DNA of 6,587 bases from Desulfoprunum sp. Its GTDB lineage: Bacteria > Desulfobacterota > Desulfobulbia > Desulfobulbales > Desulfocapsaceae. Below the pieces are notes generated by a model, which worked only from the letters and a program-made list of their open reading frames with translations, was not told where the DNA came from and made no database searches. The stretch lies in the NCBI GenBank assembly GCA_030696435.1, contig JAUYSF010000424.1:1-6587 (forward strand), in the 5' to 3' direction. Position 1 is the first letter of the stretch, and every line of letters starts with the position of its first letter. Shown piece after piece: positions 1 through 5,202 of this stretch. Position numbers and translations under genes: made by a program.

Positions 1-261
1 GAGTTTGATGTCAACCTGGCCGTATTTATAGCGCTTGATGGCACCGACCAGAGCCTTGGGGAACTTGTGGCACATGTTGCTGGCCACGGCCACCGTGCCC
101 GGTACACCCAGGCTCATCATGGCGGGGGTGAGGACAAAGGCCCCGCCGGAACCGATGAAACCGCTCACCAACCCGCCTACGAAACCGACAAGGAAGAGGA
201 ATATGATGGTATATGCATTCAGGTCGATAAATTGAATAACTTCAGTGACTGGTCCGTGCAT
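1..261 (-). CDS. TauE/SafE-family membrane permease, N-terminal part (3' end outside window)
   Basis: The first 87 residues of a polytopic inner-membrane protein are visible; the rest lies beyond base 1. After a short N-terminus (MHGPVTEVIQFIDLNAY) comes a hydrophobic helix (about residues 18-37) leading into a glycine-rich stretch, GLVSGFIGSGG, then FVLTPAMMSLGVP and VAVASNM. This G-rich loop, Pro and LGVP-xxAVA pattern is the hallmark of the first repeat of TauE/SafE (DUF81) permeases. Members have been linked to export or uptake of sulfite, sulfoacetate and other sulfur anions, but substrate cannot be read here. The start is supported by GGAG (268-271), six bases upstream of ATG. It follows the small membrane-protein gene after an 88-base gap (262-349) with no convincing terminator, so it is probably co-transcribed with it. 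Family assignment is firm; sulfite as substrate is inference. Confidence 0.85.
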   Translation of the reverse strand, partial: MHGPVTEVIQFIDLNAYTIIFLFLVGFVGGLVSGFIGSGGAFVLTPAMMSLGVPGTVAVASNMCHKFPKALVGAIKRYKYGQVDIKL

Positions 262-349
262 GGTCTTCTCCGCAAAGTTGAATTATCTCAAAAATCACAT
301 TACGTTGCTTTTTCGACAGAAATCCTCTGTTAACGATGCCGTGGATACC

Positions 350-673
350 TCAAACACTGACCTGGGCACGCGGTCTGATGTCTTTTCTCACGCCGGCAGA
401 ATCGGTTTCATCCTTGCGAATGTCTACCTGTTTGGTTGCAGCGACCTTGGAGCCTTCAATACCGAGGGCCGACCAGAAAGAACTGGAAAAATTGCCATGG
501 GCATAGGACACGGCGAAGACGACAGCCACGGGAAGCAGGGCATAGATCCCACCCTTGGTGAAATAGGTCATGACGAGATCCTGATTGATGAAGACTGCGG
601 CATATACGCCGACAGTAAGAGCGCCAAAGACGAAACAATTTTTTACATGCCGTTTTCTGCTTGTGGTAGACAT
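350..673 (-). CDS. Small two-helix membrane protein, internal start within the USP-like frame
   Basis: A 107-residue product starting at codon 180 of the longer frame (MSTTSRKRHVKN). A short basic N-terminus is followed by one hydrophobic segment (CFVFGALTVGVYAAVFI, about residues 13-29 of the short product) and a second (IYALLPVAVVFAVSYA, about 43-58). A polar, charged C-terminal tail then ends in RPRAQVSV. The positive N-terminus before the first helix predicts a cytoplasmic N-terminus. The internal start has a much better ribosome site (AAGGAGT at 681-687, seven bases from ATG) than the upstream start at 1210. I do not recognise a named family. Its position directly before a TauE/SafE permease in the same direction suggests an accessory subunit or partner of that permease, which is inference. 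Confidence 0.75.
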   Translation of the reverse strand: MSTTSRKRHVKNCFVFGALTVGVYAAVFINQDLVMTYFTKGGIYALLPVAVVFAVSYAHGNFSSSFWSALGIEGSKVAATKQVDIRKDETDSAGVRKDIRPRAQVSV

Positions 674-1210
674 ACGTGATACTCCTTCGCTCCGTGGTTT
701 ATGGTGAGTGGTCGTGTTTGTTCGACCTGCCTTTGCTTGGGTGTAGATGACACTGAATACGGGAACAGGCGATTGAGCGGCCACCTCTTCCATGCGGATT
801 CCCTGATCAATAACGACGAACTCAATGTGCCTTTCTGAATGACATAAACGATTGACAACATTTCCTATTTTTCCTGCGTCTCCGAGGTGTTCGACCTGCA
901 GTCCCCTGATTTCGGCCTTTTCCCTGAACAGCAGGGCACTTTCCTGCATGGCCGAGGCGAAGAGTCCGCTGCGTCTGCCACCGTCACGATAGAATGGCAG
1001 GGTATTTATATGGACGGCGAGTATCCTGTATTTCAGACGATCAGCGACATTAAGGGCATAGTCCATGACAGGTTCCGCCATATGGCCGTTCCTGGTGACC
1101 ACCAGGATATACGATGTTTTCTTCTGCGCCGGGGCAAAGGACTTGCCGCAGACCGTGCTGTCAGCAGCTGCCGATTGCCTTGTAATGATCTGTGTATTTT
1201 GATGTTCCAT
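350..1210 (-). CDS. Universal-stress-protein-like domain in one open frame with a small two-helix membrane protein
   Basis: A 286-codon frame. Residues 1-30 are polar and probably disordered. Residues 32-155 look like a UspA/alpha-beta fold: first strand YILVVTR, helix MDYALNVADRL, strand ILAVHI, later helix IGNVVNRLCHSERHIEFVVI, and a last strand after SPVPVFSVI. The G-2x-G-9x-G-S/T nucleotide motif of ATP-binding USPs is absent (the place reads IDQGIRMEEVAAQSPVPV), so it is unlikely to bind ATP in the usual way. Residues 156-179 are linker-like, and residues 180-286 are the membrane protein annotated separately at 350-673. No stop codon separates them, yet a strong ribosome site sits just before M180. 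Either this is a true cytoplasmic-membrane fusion, or two proteins whose dividing stop has been lost. ATG 1210 is the first start after an in-frame stop at 1232-1234. Its own ribosome site is weak (AAGAGAC). USP assignment rests on fold pattern only. Confidence 0.65.
   Translation of the reverse strand: MEHQNTQIITRQSAAADSTVCGKSFAPAQKKTSYILVVTRNGHMAEPVMDYALNVADRLKYRILAVHINTLPFYRDGGRRSGLFASAMQESALLFREKAEIRGLQVEHLGDAGKIGNVVNRLCHSERHIEFVVIDQGIRMEEVAAQSPVPVFSVIYTQAKAGRTNTTTHHKPRSEGVSRMSTTSRKRHVKNCFVFGALTVGVYAAVFINQDLVMTYFTKGGIYALLPVAVVFAVSYAHGNFSSSFWSALGIEGSKVAATKQVDIRKDETDSAGVRKDIRPRAQVSV
681..687 (-). promoter_or_regulatory. Strong internal Shine-Dalgarno for the small membrane protein
   Basis: On the minus strand the bases read AAGGAGT, seven bases before the ATG at 673-671. 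They lie inside the codons for the linker residues of the longer frame (KPRSEGVSR). A ribosome site this good inside a coding frame supports independent translation of the membrane protein. Confidence 0.75.
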
Positions 1211-1251
1211 GAATGTCTCTTGGGCCTGTGGTTACCGTTAAGCTAGCTATT

Positions 1252-1267
1252 CTCAAAAACTATGCCA
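1252..1267 (-). promoter_or_regulatory. Candidate sigma54 (-24/-12) promoter for the USP-like/TauE operon
   Basis: The minus strand reads TGGCATAGTTTTTGAG. Compared with the sigma54 consensus TGGCACG-N4-TTGCW, the -24 element TGGCA is perfect and the -12 element keeps TTG at the exact spacing, but A replaces the usual C. The predicted transcript start is about 1241, leaving a 31-base leader before ATG 1210. Support comes from an IHF-consensus site and inverted repeats at the expected distances upstream, and from a sigma54 activator encoded in the same window. Confidence 0.55.
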
Positions 1268-1283
1268 AGATGTCTTTGTTTCA

Positions 1284-1296
1284 TAACCAGTTGATA
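1284..1296 (-). promoter_or_regulatory. IHF-consensus binding site
   Basis: The minus strand reads TATCAACTGGTTA, which fits the IHF core WATCAANNNNTTR at every defined position, with an AT-rich run (TATATA) on its 5' side as in many natural sites. It is centred about 49 bases upstream of the predicted leftward start, between the sigma54-like promoter and the candidate enhancer repeats. That is where DNA bending would bring an activator to the polymerase. Confidence 0.55.
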
Positions 1297-1337
1297 TATA
1301 TAAGAATAGTGTAAAGACATTGGGCCTCCTTGAACCA

Positions 1338-1355
1338 TATGTTGCATAAAGCAAC
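1338..1355. promoter_or_regulatory. Candidate enhancer-binding site 1 (GTTGC-N5-GCAAC)
   Basis: GTTGC (1341-1345) and GCAAC (1351-1355) form an inverted repeat separated by ATAAA. The ten bases TATGTTGCAT (1338-1347) recur exactly, in reverse complement, at 1423-1432. It is centred about 105 bases upstream of the predicted leftward transcript start, a normal position for an NtrC-type activator. The binding protein is presumed to be the regulator at 3837-5198; this is not shown by sequence. Confidence 0.45.
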
Positions 1356-1364
1356 GGCTGCTTG

Positions 1365-1386
1365 GAGGGGGTGGGTAAAACCCCTC
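1365..1386. repeat. Inverted repeat GAGGGG / CCCCTC
   Basis: Six-base arms at 1365-1370 and 1381-1386 flank a ten-base loop, GTGGGTAAAA. No T-run follows on either strand, so it does not look like an intrinsic terminator. It lies between the two GCAAC-type site clusters and could be an operator or incidental. Confidence 0.35.
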
Positions 1387-1404
1387 AATTAAGTGTTTCA
1401 AATC

Positions 1405-1432
1405 GCAACAGGCCTGTGCAGGATGCAACATA
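1405..1432. promoter_or_regulatory. Candidate enhancer-binding site 2 (two GCAACA half-sites plus ACAGGCCTGT palindrome)
   Basis: GCAACA occurs at 1405-1410 and again at 1425-1430, exactly 20 bases apart, so on the same face of the helix. Between them lies the perfect palindrome ACAGGCCTGT (1408-1417). ATGCAACATA (1423-1432) is the reverse complement of 1338-1347. The cluster is about 165-190 bases upstream of the leftward start and about 200-225 upstream of the candidate rightward sigma54 start, so it could serve both directions. Confidence 0.4.
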
Positions 1433-1510
1433 CCGTTTCAGGAGTTTGACATGCAGGGTCATGCCGGCTATTGGGGTGTCCCGCATCCTTGCCATATAGC
1501 TGTGGCTGGA

Positions 1511-1520
1511 AATTGCAATT
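1511..1520. repeat. Perfect 10-bp palindrome AATTGCAATT
   Basis: The ten bases are their own reverse complement and contain TTGC and GCAA, the same cores as the candidate enhancer half-sites. The palindrome is about 115 bases before the predicted rightward transcript start. It may be a variant regulator site or a chance palindrome in AT-rich DNA. Confidence 0.25.
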
Positions 1521-1604
1521 GAGCTGATATATTAGAGAGTTAGTGGCGTGACACGAGCAGTTTGTGAAGAGATTTTTGCAAGATGACTGCTTCAAAGACG
1601 AGAA

Positions 1605-1620
1605 TGGAATCAATATTGCA
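1605..1620 (+). promoter_or_regulatory. Candidate sigma54 promoter for the Lon-type protease gene
   Basis: TGGAATCAATATTGCA keeps the invariant GG and GC pairs at the correct spacing and has a perfect TTGCA at -12. The -24 side departs from TGGCACG at three less critical positions. The predicted start is about 1631, giving a leader of about 140 bases. It is the best of several sigma54-like matches on this strand. Several near matches within 120 bases mean some may be chance. Confidence 0.45.
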
Positions 1621-1649
1621 GATGAAAATGATCGGTTTAGGGCAATCAT

Positions 1650-1678
1650 TTGAGGGCGGAGCGGATCTATGCTATACG
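1650..1678 (+). promoter_or_regulatory. Weak sigma70-like promoter before the protease gene
   Basis: TTGAGG (1650-1655) and TATACG (1673-1678) are separated by 17 bases, each matching four of six consensus positions but lacking the conserved final T of the -10 box. It could give basal expression from about 1685, 86 bases before the start codon. Confidence 0.2.
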
Positions 1679-1770
1679 TTCTTGTGAGAGGAAAAATTCT
1701 GGGAAATCGCTCTTGAGAAGGCCCTGTTTCTTGGGGGCAATGAAAACTGCAAAGGCAAAGGAAGAGCACT

Positions 1771-3807
1771 ATGTTCTTTAAAAGAAAAGTTGATCCGACC
1801 GAGGTTGCACCTCAAAACAAACAACCGGAGGCAGTTTCGCCCCTCTCTACGCTTCGCTCCAGGATAGACGAAGCGAACCTTCCTCCGTATGTCTTGGAAA
1901 CAGCCATCAAAGAGCTGGAGAAACTTGAGAAAACCGACCCTGCAGTTGCCGAGTATTCCGTCGGGTTTAACTATATTGAACTGGTACTCTCTTTGCCCTG
2001 GAATCTGTCGTCGCAGTGCAAACTTGATCTGGCCAGGGCTCAATCTATCCTGGATGCCCGGCATTGCGGTCTGGGTCAGGTCAAGCAGCGGATTTTGGAG
2101 TTTCTGGCGGCCAAGACCCTGTGCAGCAAGGCCCAGCAGAGTATCCTGATTGTCGACGATGAAGAGATCGCCCGTAGCAATATGGCGCATATTCTGAAAA
2201 AGGATGGGTACAGCTGCCATAGCGCGAACAATGGCCTGGAGGCCCTTTCGGTTCTGGCCAAAGAAGAGATTGATCTGGTTATCACCGATCTGAAGATGGA
2301 GCACATGGATGGTCTTGAACTTCTCGGGCAGATCAACCGTGTATCGCCGGAGATACCCGTCATCATGGTGACGGGCTTTGCCACTGTCACCTCGGCCGTG
2401 GAGGCCCTGAAAAAAGGGGCGGCGCACTATCTCGGAAAACCGGTCAATCTCGATGAGCTGCGCAAGACCGTCAAGGAGGTGCTTGAGAAGAAACTCTTTG
2501 TGGAAATGGGTAAGGGCCCGATACTCTGCTTTACCGGGCCGCCGGGGACCGGCAAGACCTCAGTGGGCAGGGCTATCGCCGAGGCCCTGCAGCGTCAGTT
2601 CGTACGCATTTCACTCGCCGGTCTGCGCGATGAGGCGGAGTTGCGCGGCCACCGGCGAACCTATGTTGGCGCCCTGCCTGGTCGGATCATCACAGAACTG
2701 AAACGGGTGGGCGTGAACAATCCGGTCTTCATGCTCGATGAAATCGATAAGATCGGGCAGGACTTTCGCGGCGATCCGGCCTCGGTGCTGCTTGAGGTCC
2801 TCGACCCGGAGCAGAATATCCGATTCACCGACAACTATCTCGATGTCCCTTTCGACCTCTCCCGGATCATGTTCATCGCCACGGCAAATGATCTCACAAA
2901 ACTCCCCGGTCCGCTGCTGGACCGCATGGAGCGTATTGAATTTAGTGGATACACCGGCAAAGAGAAGCTGCAGATCGCTCAGCAGTTCATACTCCCGCGG
3001 CAACTCAAAGCGTCCGGTTTGTCGAGAGCGACGATTCGTTTTGCCCCGGCAGCTGTATCCCGTGTCATCGAAGACTATACTAGAGAATCCGGGCTACGAA
3101 ATCTGGAGCGGGAACTGTCCGATATTTGTCGAAAAATTGCCTTGTTGTGCCTGAAGACGGATTGCCGGGACCAGGCGGTGGAAATAGATGCCGACACGAT
3201 CTCCCGCCTTCTCGGGCCGCGTAAATTTTTCCGGGAAGCGGCCGAAGCGGAGGTCCAGGTGGGGATCGCCACGGGCCTGGTCTGGGCCGAGACCGGAGGG
3301 GAGATCATCAGTGTTGAAACGGCCATAATGCCCGGCTCGGGTACGCTTATTCTAACAGGATCTCTGGGCGAGGTGTTGCAGGAATCGGCCCAGACGGTCC
3401 TCAGTTTTATTCGTAGCAGAACAAAGGAGTTGGGCGTACTCGACAATTTTTTCAAAGATACCGACATCCATATCCATTTTCCCTCCGGGGCCATACCCAA
3501 GGATGGGCCTTCGGCCGGCATCACCATTTTTGCAGCGCTGCTCTCCCGTCTGACTCGACGTCCGGCCAGACGAGATGTGGCTCTCACCGGTGAAATGACT
3601 CTGAGCGGGCGTATTCTGCCCATCAGCGGTATCAGGGAAAAAATCCTGGCCGCCAAAAGGGCAGGGGTTCGACGCGTATTGCTGCCTTTGGTCAATAAAG
3701 AGGAGGTGGAGGCCCTTGATCCTGACGTAACTGAAGGGCTTGAACTGGTGCTGGTGGCAAATGCCGGTGAGGTTGTTGATCAGGTGCTTGAGGTCAGGGG
3801 ATTGTAA
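1771..3807 (+). CDS. Lon-family (S16) ATP-dependent serine protease with an internal response-regulator receiver domain
   Basis: A 678-residue protein, probably a cytoplasmic ring-forming protease. Residues 1-25 are polar. Residues 26-118 match the Lon helical linker before the ATPase (LVLSLPWN, LDLARAQSILD, GLGQVKQRILEFLA). Residues 124-243 are a full REC domain with acidic pair D129/D130, phospho-acceptor D173, T201 and K223. The AAA+ module resumes at KGPILCFTGPPGTGKTS (Walker A K262), with Walker B MLDEID (D323/E324), sensor-1 N373, LLDRMER (R385) and sensor-2 GLRNLERE. The S16 domain has PKDGPSAG (S581) and GIREK (K624), the Ser-Lys dyad, so all catalytic residues appear intact. The LAN substrate-binding domain of classical Lon (E. 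coli Lon is 784 residues) is missing. The start is backed by AAGGA at 1758-1762, eight bases before ATG. It is convergent with a two-component pair. Phosphorylation-controlled proteolysis is inferred; the fold and active sites are seen. It is probably a paralogue, not the housekeeping lon. Confidence 0.95.
   Translation: MFFKRKVDPTEVAPQNKQPEAVSPLSTLRSRIDEANLPPYVLETAIKELEKLEKTDPAVAEYSVGFNYIELVLSLPWNLSSQCKLDLARAQSILDARHCGLGQVKQRILEFLAAKTLCSKAQQSILIVDDEEIARSNMAHILKKDGYSCHSANNGLEALSVLAKEEIDLVITDLKMEHMDGLELLGQINRVSPEIPVIMVTGFATVTSAVEALKKGAAHYLGKPVNLDELRKTVKEVLEKKLFVEMGKGPILCFTGPPGTGKTSVGRAIAEALQRQFVRISLAGLRDEAELRGHRRTYVGALPGRIITELKRVGVNNPVFMLDEIDKIGQDFRGDPASVLLEVLDPEQNIRFTDNYLDVPFDLSRIMFIATANDLTKLPGPLLDRMERIEFSGYTGKEKLQIAQQFILPRQLKASGLSRATIRFAPAAVSRVIEDYTRESGLRNLERELSDICRKIALLCLKTDCRDQAVEIDADTISRLLGPRKFFREAAEAEVQVGIATGLVWAETGGEIISVETAIMPGSGTLILTGSLGEVLQESAQTVLSFIRSRTKELGVLDNFFKDTDIHIHFPSGAIPKDGPSAGITIFAALLSRLTRRPARRDVALTGEMTLSGRILPISGIREKILAAKRAGVRRVLLPLVNKEEVEALDPDVTEGLELVLVANAGEVVDQVLEVRGL
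2140..2499 (+). other. Receiver (REC) domain inserted in the Lon protease
   Basis: This in-frame segment encodes residues 124-243: SILIVDDEEIARSN at its first strand and helix, ITDLKM carrying D173 (codon 2287-2289), VTGFA with T201, and HYLGKPV with K223. E. coli Lon has only a few residues (SRVNKI) at this place. Hand alignment with the REC of the neighbouring regulator gives about 59 identities over about 120 positions. In the first beta-alpha unit 14 of 19 match (DDE-IAR-N--HIL-KDGY). That helix largely sets kinase specificity in known pairs, so a shared kinase is likely. Confidence 0.9.
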
Positions 3808-3836
3808 AACATCAGGTTGATCAATTGCAAGGCAGA
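3808..3836. other. Convergent junction between protease and regulator genes
   Basis: Only 29 bases separate the two stop codons. The stretch contains the palindrome TTGATCAA (3817-3824), and ATCAGG starts at 3811 and recurs at 3836-3841, overlapping the regulator stop. There is no GC stem with a T-run, so transcripts from the two sides may overlap. Confidence 0.6.
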
Positions 3837-5198
3837 TCAGGCATCCGGGTTTTCCAGTCCGTAGCGTTTAATCTTGCGCCACAGTGAAACCCGGTCGATA
3901 CCGAGAATTTTTGCGGCCGACGATTTATTGCCCTCAACCTCGTCCAGGACCTCCAGGATGTACTGCTTTTCATGCTCATTCAGCGATGGCCAGTTCTGCC
4001 GATTATCGCGGACAACTACAGCAGCGCTATCGCCCAGATCGGCCACAAGGTGCTGTGGCTCAACGACTTCACCGCCACAATGGATCAGGATGCGCTGGAC
4101 GATGTTCTCCAGTTCTCTGATATTGCCGGGATATTCATAGAGCATGAGCCGCTGCGCCGCCTCAGTGGATAATCGGGGGGCAATCCTGCCAGGGCGGGTA
4201 TGTTTGGCGAGAAAATGGTTGGCAAGCAGAGGAATATCCTCCCTGCGTTCGGAAAGAGACGGTACGGTGATGGTCAAGACATCGAGCCGATAGAAAAGAT
4301 CAGTTCTGAAGGCACCTTCTTCCGCCTCTCGTTTGAGATCCTTGTTGGTTGCGGCCAAGATCCTGATATCGACTGAAATTTCTTCTGTCCCTCCGACTCG
4401 CAGCAAGGTCCGCTCCTGCAGCACCCTCAGCAGCTTCACCTGCATCGAGAGCGGGAGTTCTCCCACCTCGTCAAAGAAAACAGTGCCGCCGTCAGCCATC
4501 TCCAGGAGTCCTTTTTTGATCTTGTCTGCCCCGGTGAAGGCCCCGCGCTCATGGCCGAACAACTCACTGGTGATCAACTCTTCGGTAAAGGCCCCGCAGT
4601 TGAAGGCCATAAAACGCTTATCGGCCCGAGGGCTCAACTCATGCAGGGTTCTGGCCACCAGTTCCTTGCCGGTACCGGTCTCGCCCTGGATCAGCACATT
4701 GCAATCGAGCTGGGCGACCTGGTTGATGGTCTCGCGCAGTGTGTGTATCTTCGGGCTTTGGCCAATGATGCGTGAAGTTCCCGTCTGGTCGTATACCCTC
4801 TGTCTCAGGTGGTGGACTTCTTTACGAAGCAGGGTTTTTTCCAGGGCCTTTTCAACGATGACACGCAGCTCATCTATCTTAAACGGTTTGGAAATGTAGT
4901 GATAGGCCCCCTGCCGCATCGCTGCCACAGCCGTATCAACACTGGCATAGCCGGTAATCACGATTACTTCGGTTGAAGGCCAGAGGATTTTAGCCTCAGC
5001 CAGAACCGCCATGCCGTCCCGGCCCTTCATCCGTAAATCAGTGAGAACGAGATCGACTTCCTCCTGCTTGAGAATATCAATGGCCTGCTGCCCGTCTTCG
5101 GCCAGCAGGGTGAGGTAACCGTCTTTTTGTAAGATGTGATCCAGGTTATCACGGGCGATGGGTTCGTCATCGACGATAAGGATTTTTTGAGGTTTCAT
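3837..5198 (-). CDS. NtrC-family sigma54-dependent response regulator
   Basis: A 453-residue cytoplasmic transcription activator with the full REC-AAA+-HTH layout. REC (about 5-124) has D10/D11, phospho-acceptor D54 (codon 5037-5039), T82 and K104. The AAA+ domain (about 142-375) has Walker A GETGTGKE (172-179), an intact sigma54-contacting loop GAFTGA (219-224), Walker B TVFFDE (D243/E244), and GNIRELENIV for sensor 2. A Fis-type helix-turn-helix (about 407-447) ends in SSAAKILGIDRVSLWRKIKRYGL. The gene follows the histidine-kinase stop after four bases. No clear Shine-Dalgarno precedes its ATG, so translation is probably coupled to the kinase. Likely targets are the divergent intergenic region at 1211-1770, which holds sigma54-like promoters and inverted repeats; this is inference. 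Family assignment is certain, but a specific name cannot be given because the signal is unknown. Confidence 0.96.
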   Translation of the reverse strand: MKPQKILIVDDEPIARDNLDHILQKDGYLTLLAEDGQQAIDILKQEEVDLVLTDLRMKGRDGMAVLAEAKILWPSTEVIVITGYASVDTAVAAMRQGAYHYISKPFKIDELRVIVEKALEKTLLRKEVHHLRQRVYDQTGTSRIIGQSPKIHTLRETINQVAQLDCNVLIQGETGTGKELVARTLHELSPRADKRFMAFNCGAFTEELITSELFGHERGAFTGADKIKKGLLEMADGGTVFFDEVGELPLSMQVKLLRVLQERTLLRVGGTEEISVDIRILAATNKDLKREAEEGAFRTDLFYRLDVLTITVPSLSERREDIPLLANHFLAKHTRPGRIAPRLSTEAAQRLMLYEYPGNIRELENIVQRILIHCGGEVVEPQHLVADLGDSAAVVVRDNRQNWPSLNEHEKQYILEVLDEVEGNKSSAAKILGIDRVSLWRKIKRYGLENPDA

Positions 5199-5202
5199 GC
5201 CA

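Larger units (their letters stand above)
1211..1770. other. Divergent intergenic regulatory region (560 bp)
   Basis: No credible gene lies here. The small open frames lack ribosome sites and recognisable protein character. The stretch separates the leftward USP-like/TauE operon from the rightward Lon-type protease gene. It contains sigma54-like promoters in both directions, an IHF-consensus site, several short inverted repeats built on GTTGC/GCAAC, a GAGGGG/CCCCTC inverted repeat, and a 10-bp palindrome. It is more AT-rich than the flanking genes, especially at 1291-1316. Confidence 0.85.

Noticed and set aside
316..330. ACAGA/TCTGT hairpin between the small membrane protein and TauE as a terminator
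   Set aside because: Only five AT-rich pairs, with no T-run after the stem on the minus strand.
1503..1517. TGGCTGGAAATTGCA as a sigma54 promoter
   Set aside because: Both boxes look good, but the gap between GG and GC is nine bases, one short of the invariant ten.
1544..1580. Two further sigma54-like matches (TGGCGTGACACGAGCA at 1544-1559 and TGAAGAGATTTTTGCA at 1565-1580)
   Set aside because: Spacing is correct, but the first has a poor -12 box and the second lacks the -24 GG. Both are weaker than 1605-1620.
1583..1687. 34-codon open frame before the protease gene
   Set aside because: No ribosome site, no recognisable protein features, and it overlaps candidate promoter elements.
1243..1769. 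Minus-strand open frames of 62 and 123 codons in the intergenic region
   Set aside because: No ribosome sites and no domain-like composition; they cross the repeats and promoter-like elements.
1801..1813. GAGGT-TGC-ACCTC inverted repeat at codons 11-15 of the protease
   Set aside because: Short, with a three-base loop inside coding sequence; likely chance.
3808..3836. Bidirectional terminator between the convergent genes
   Set aside because: Only an 8-base AT-rich palindrome and no U-tract; nothing stem-like with GC content.
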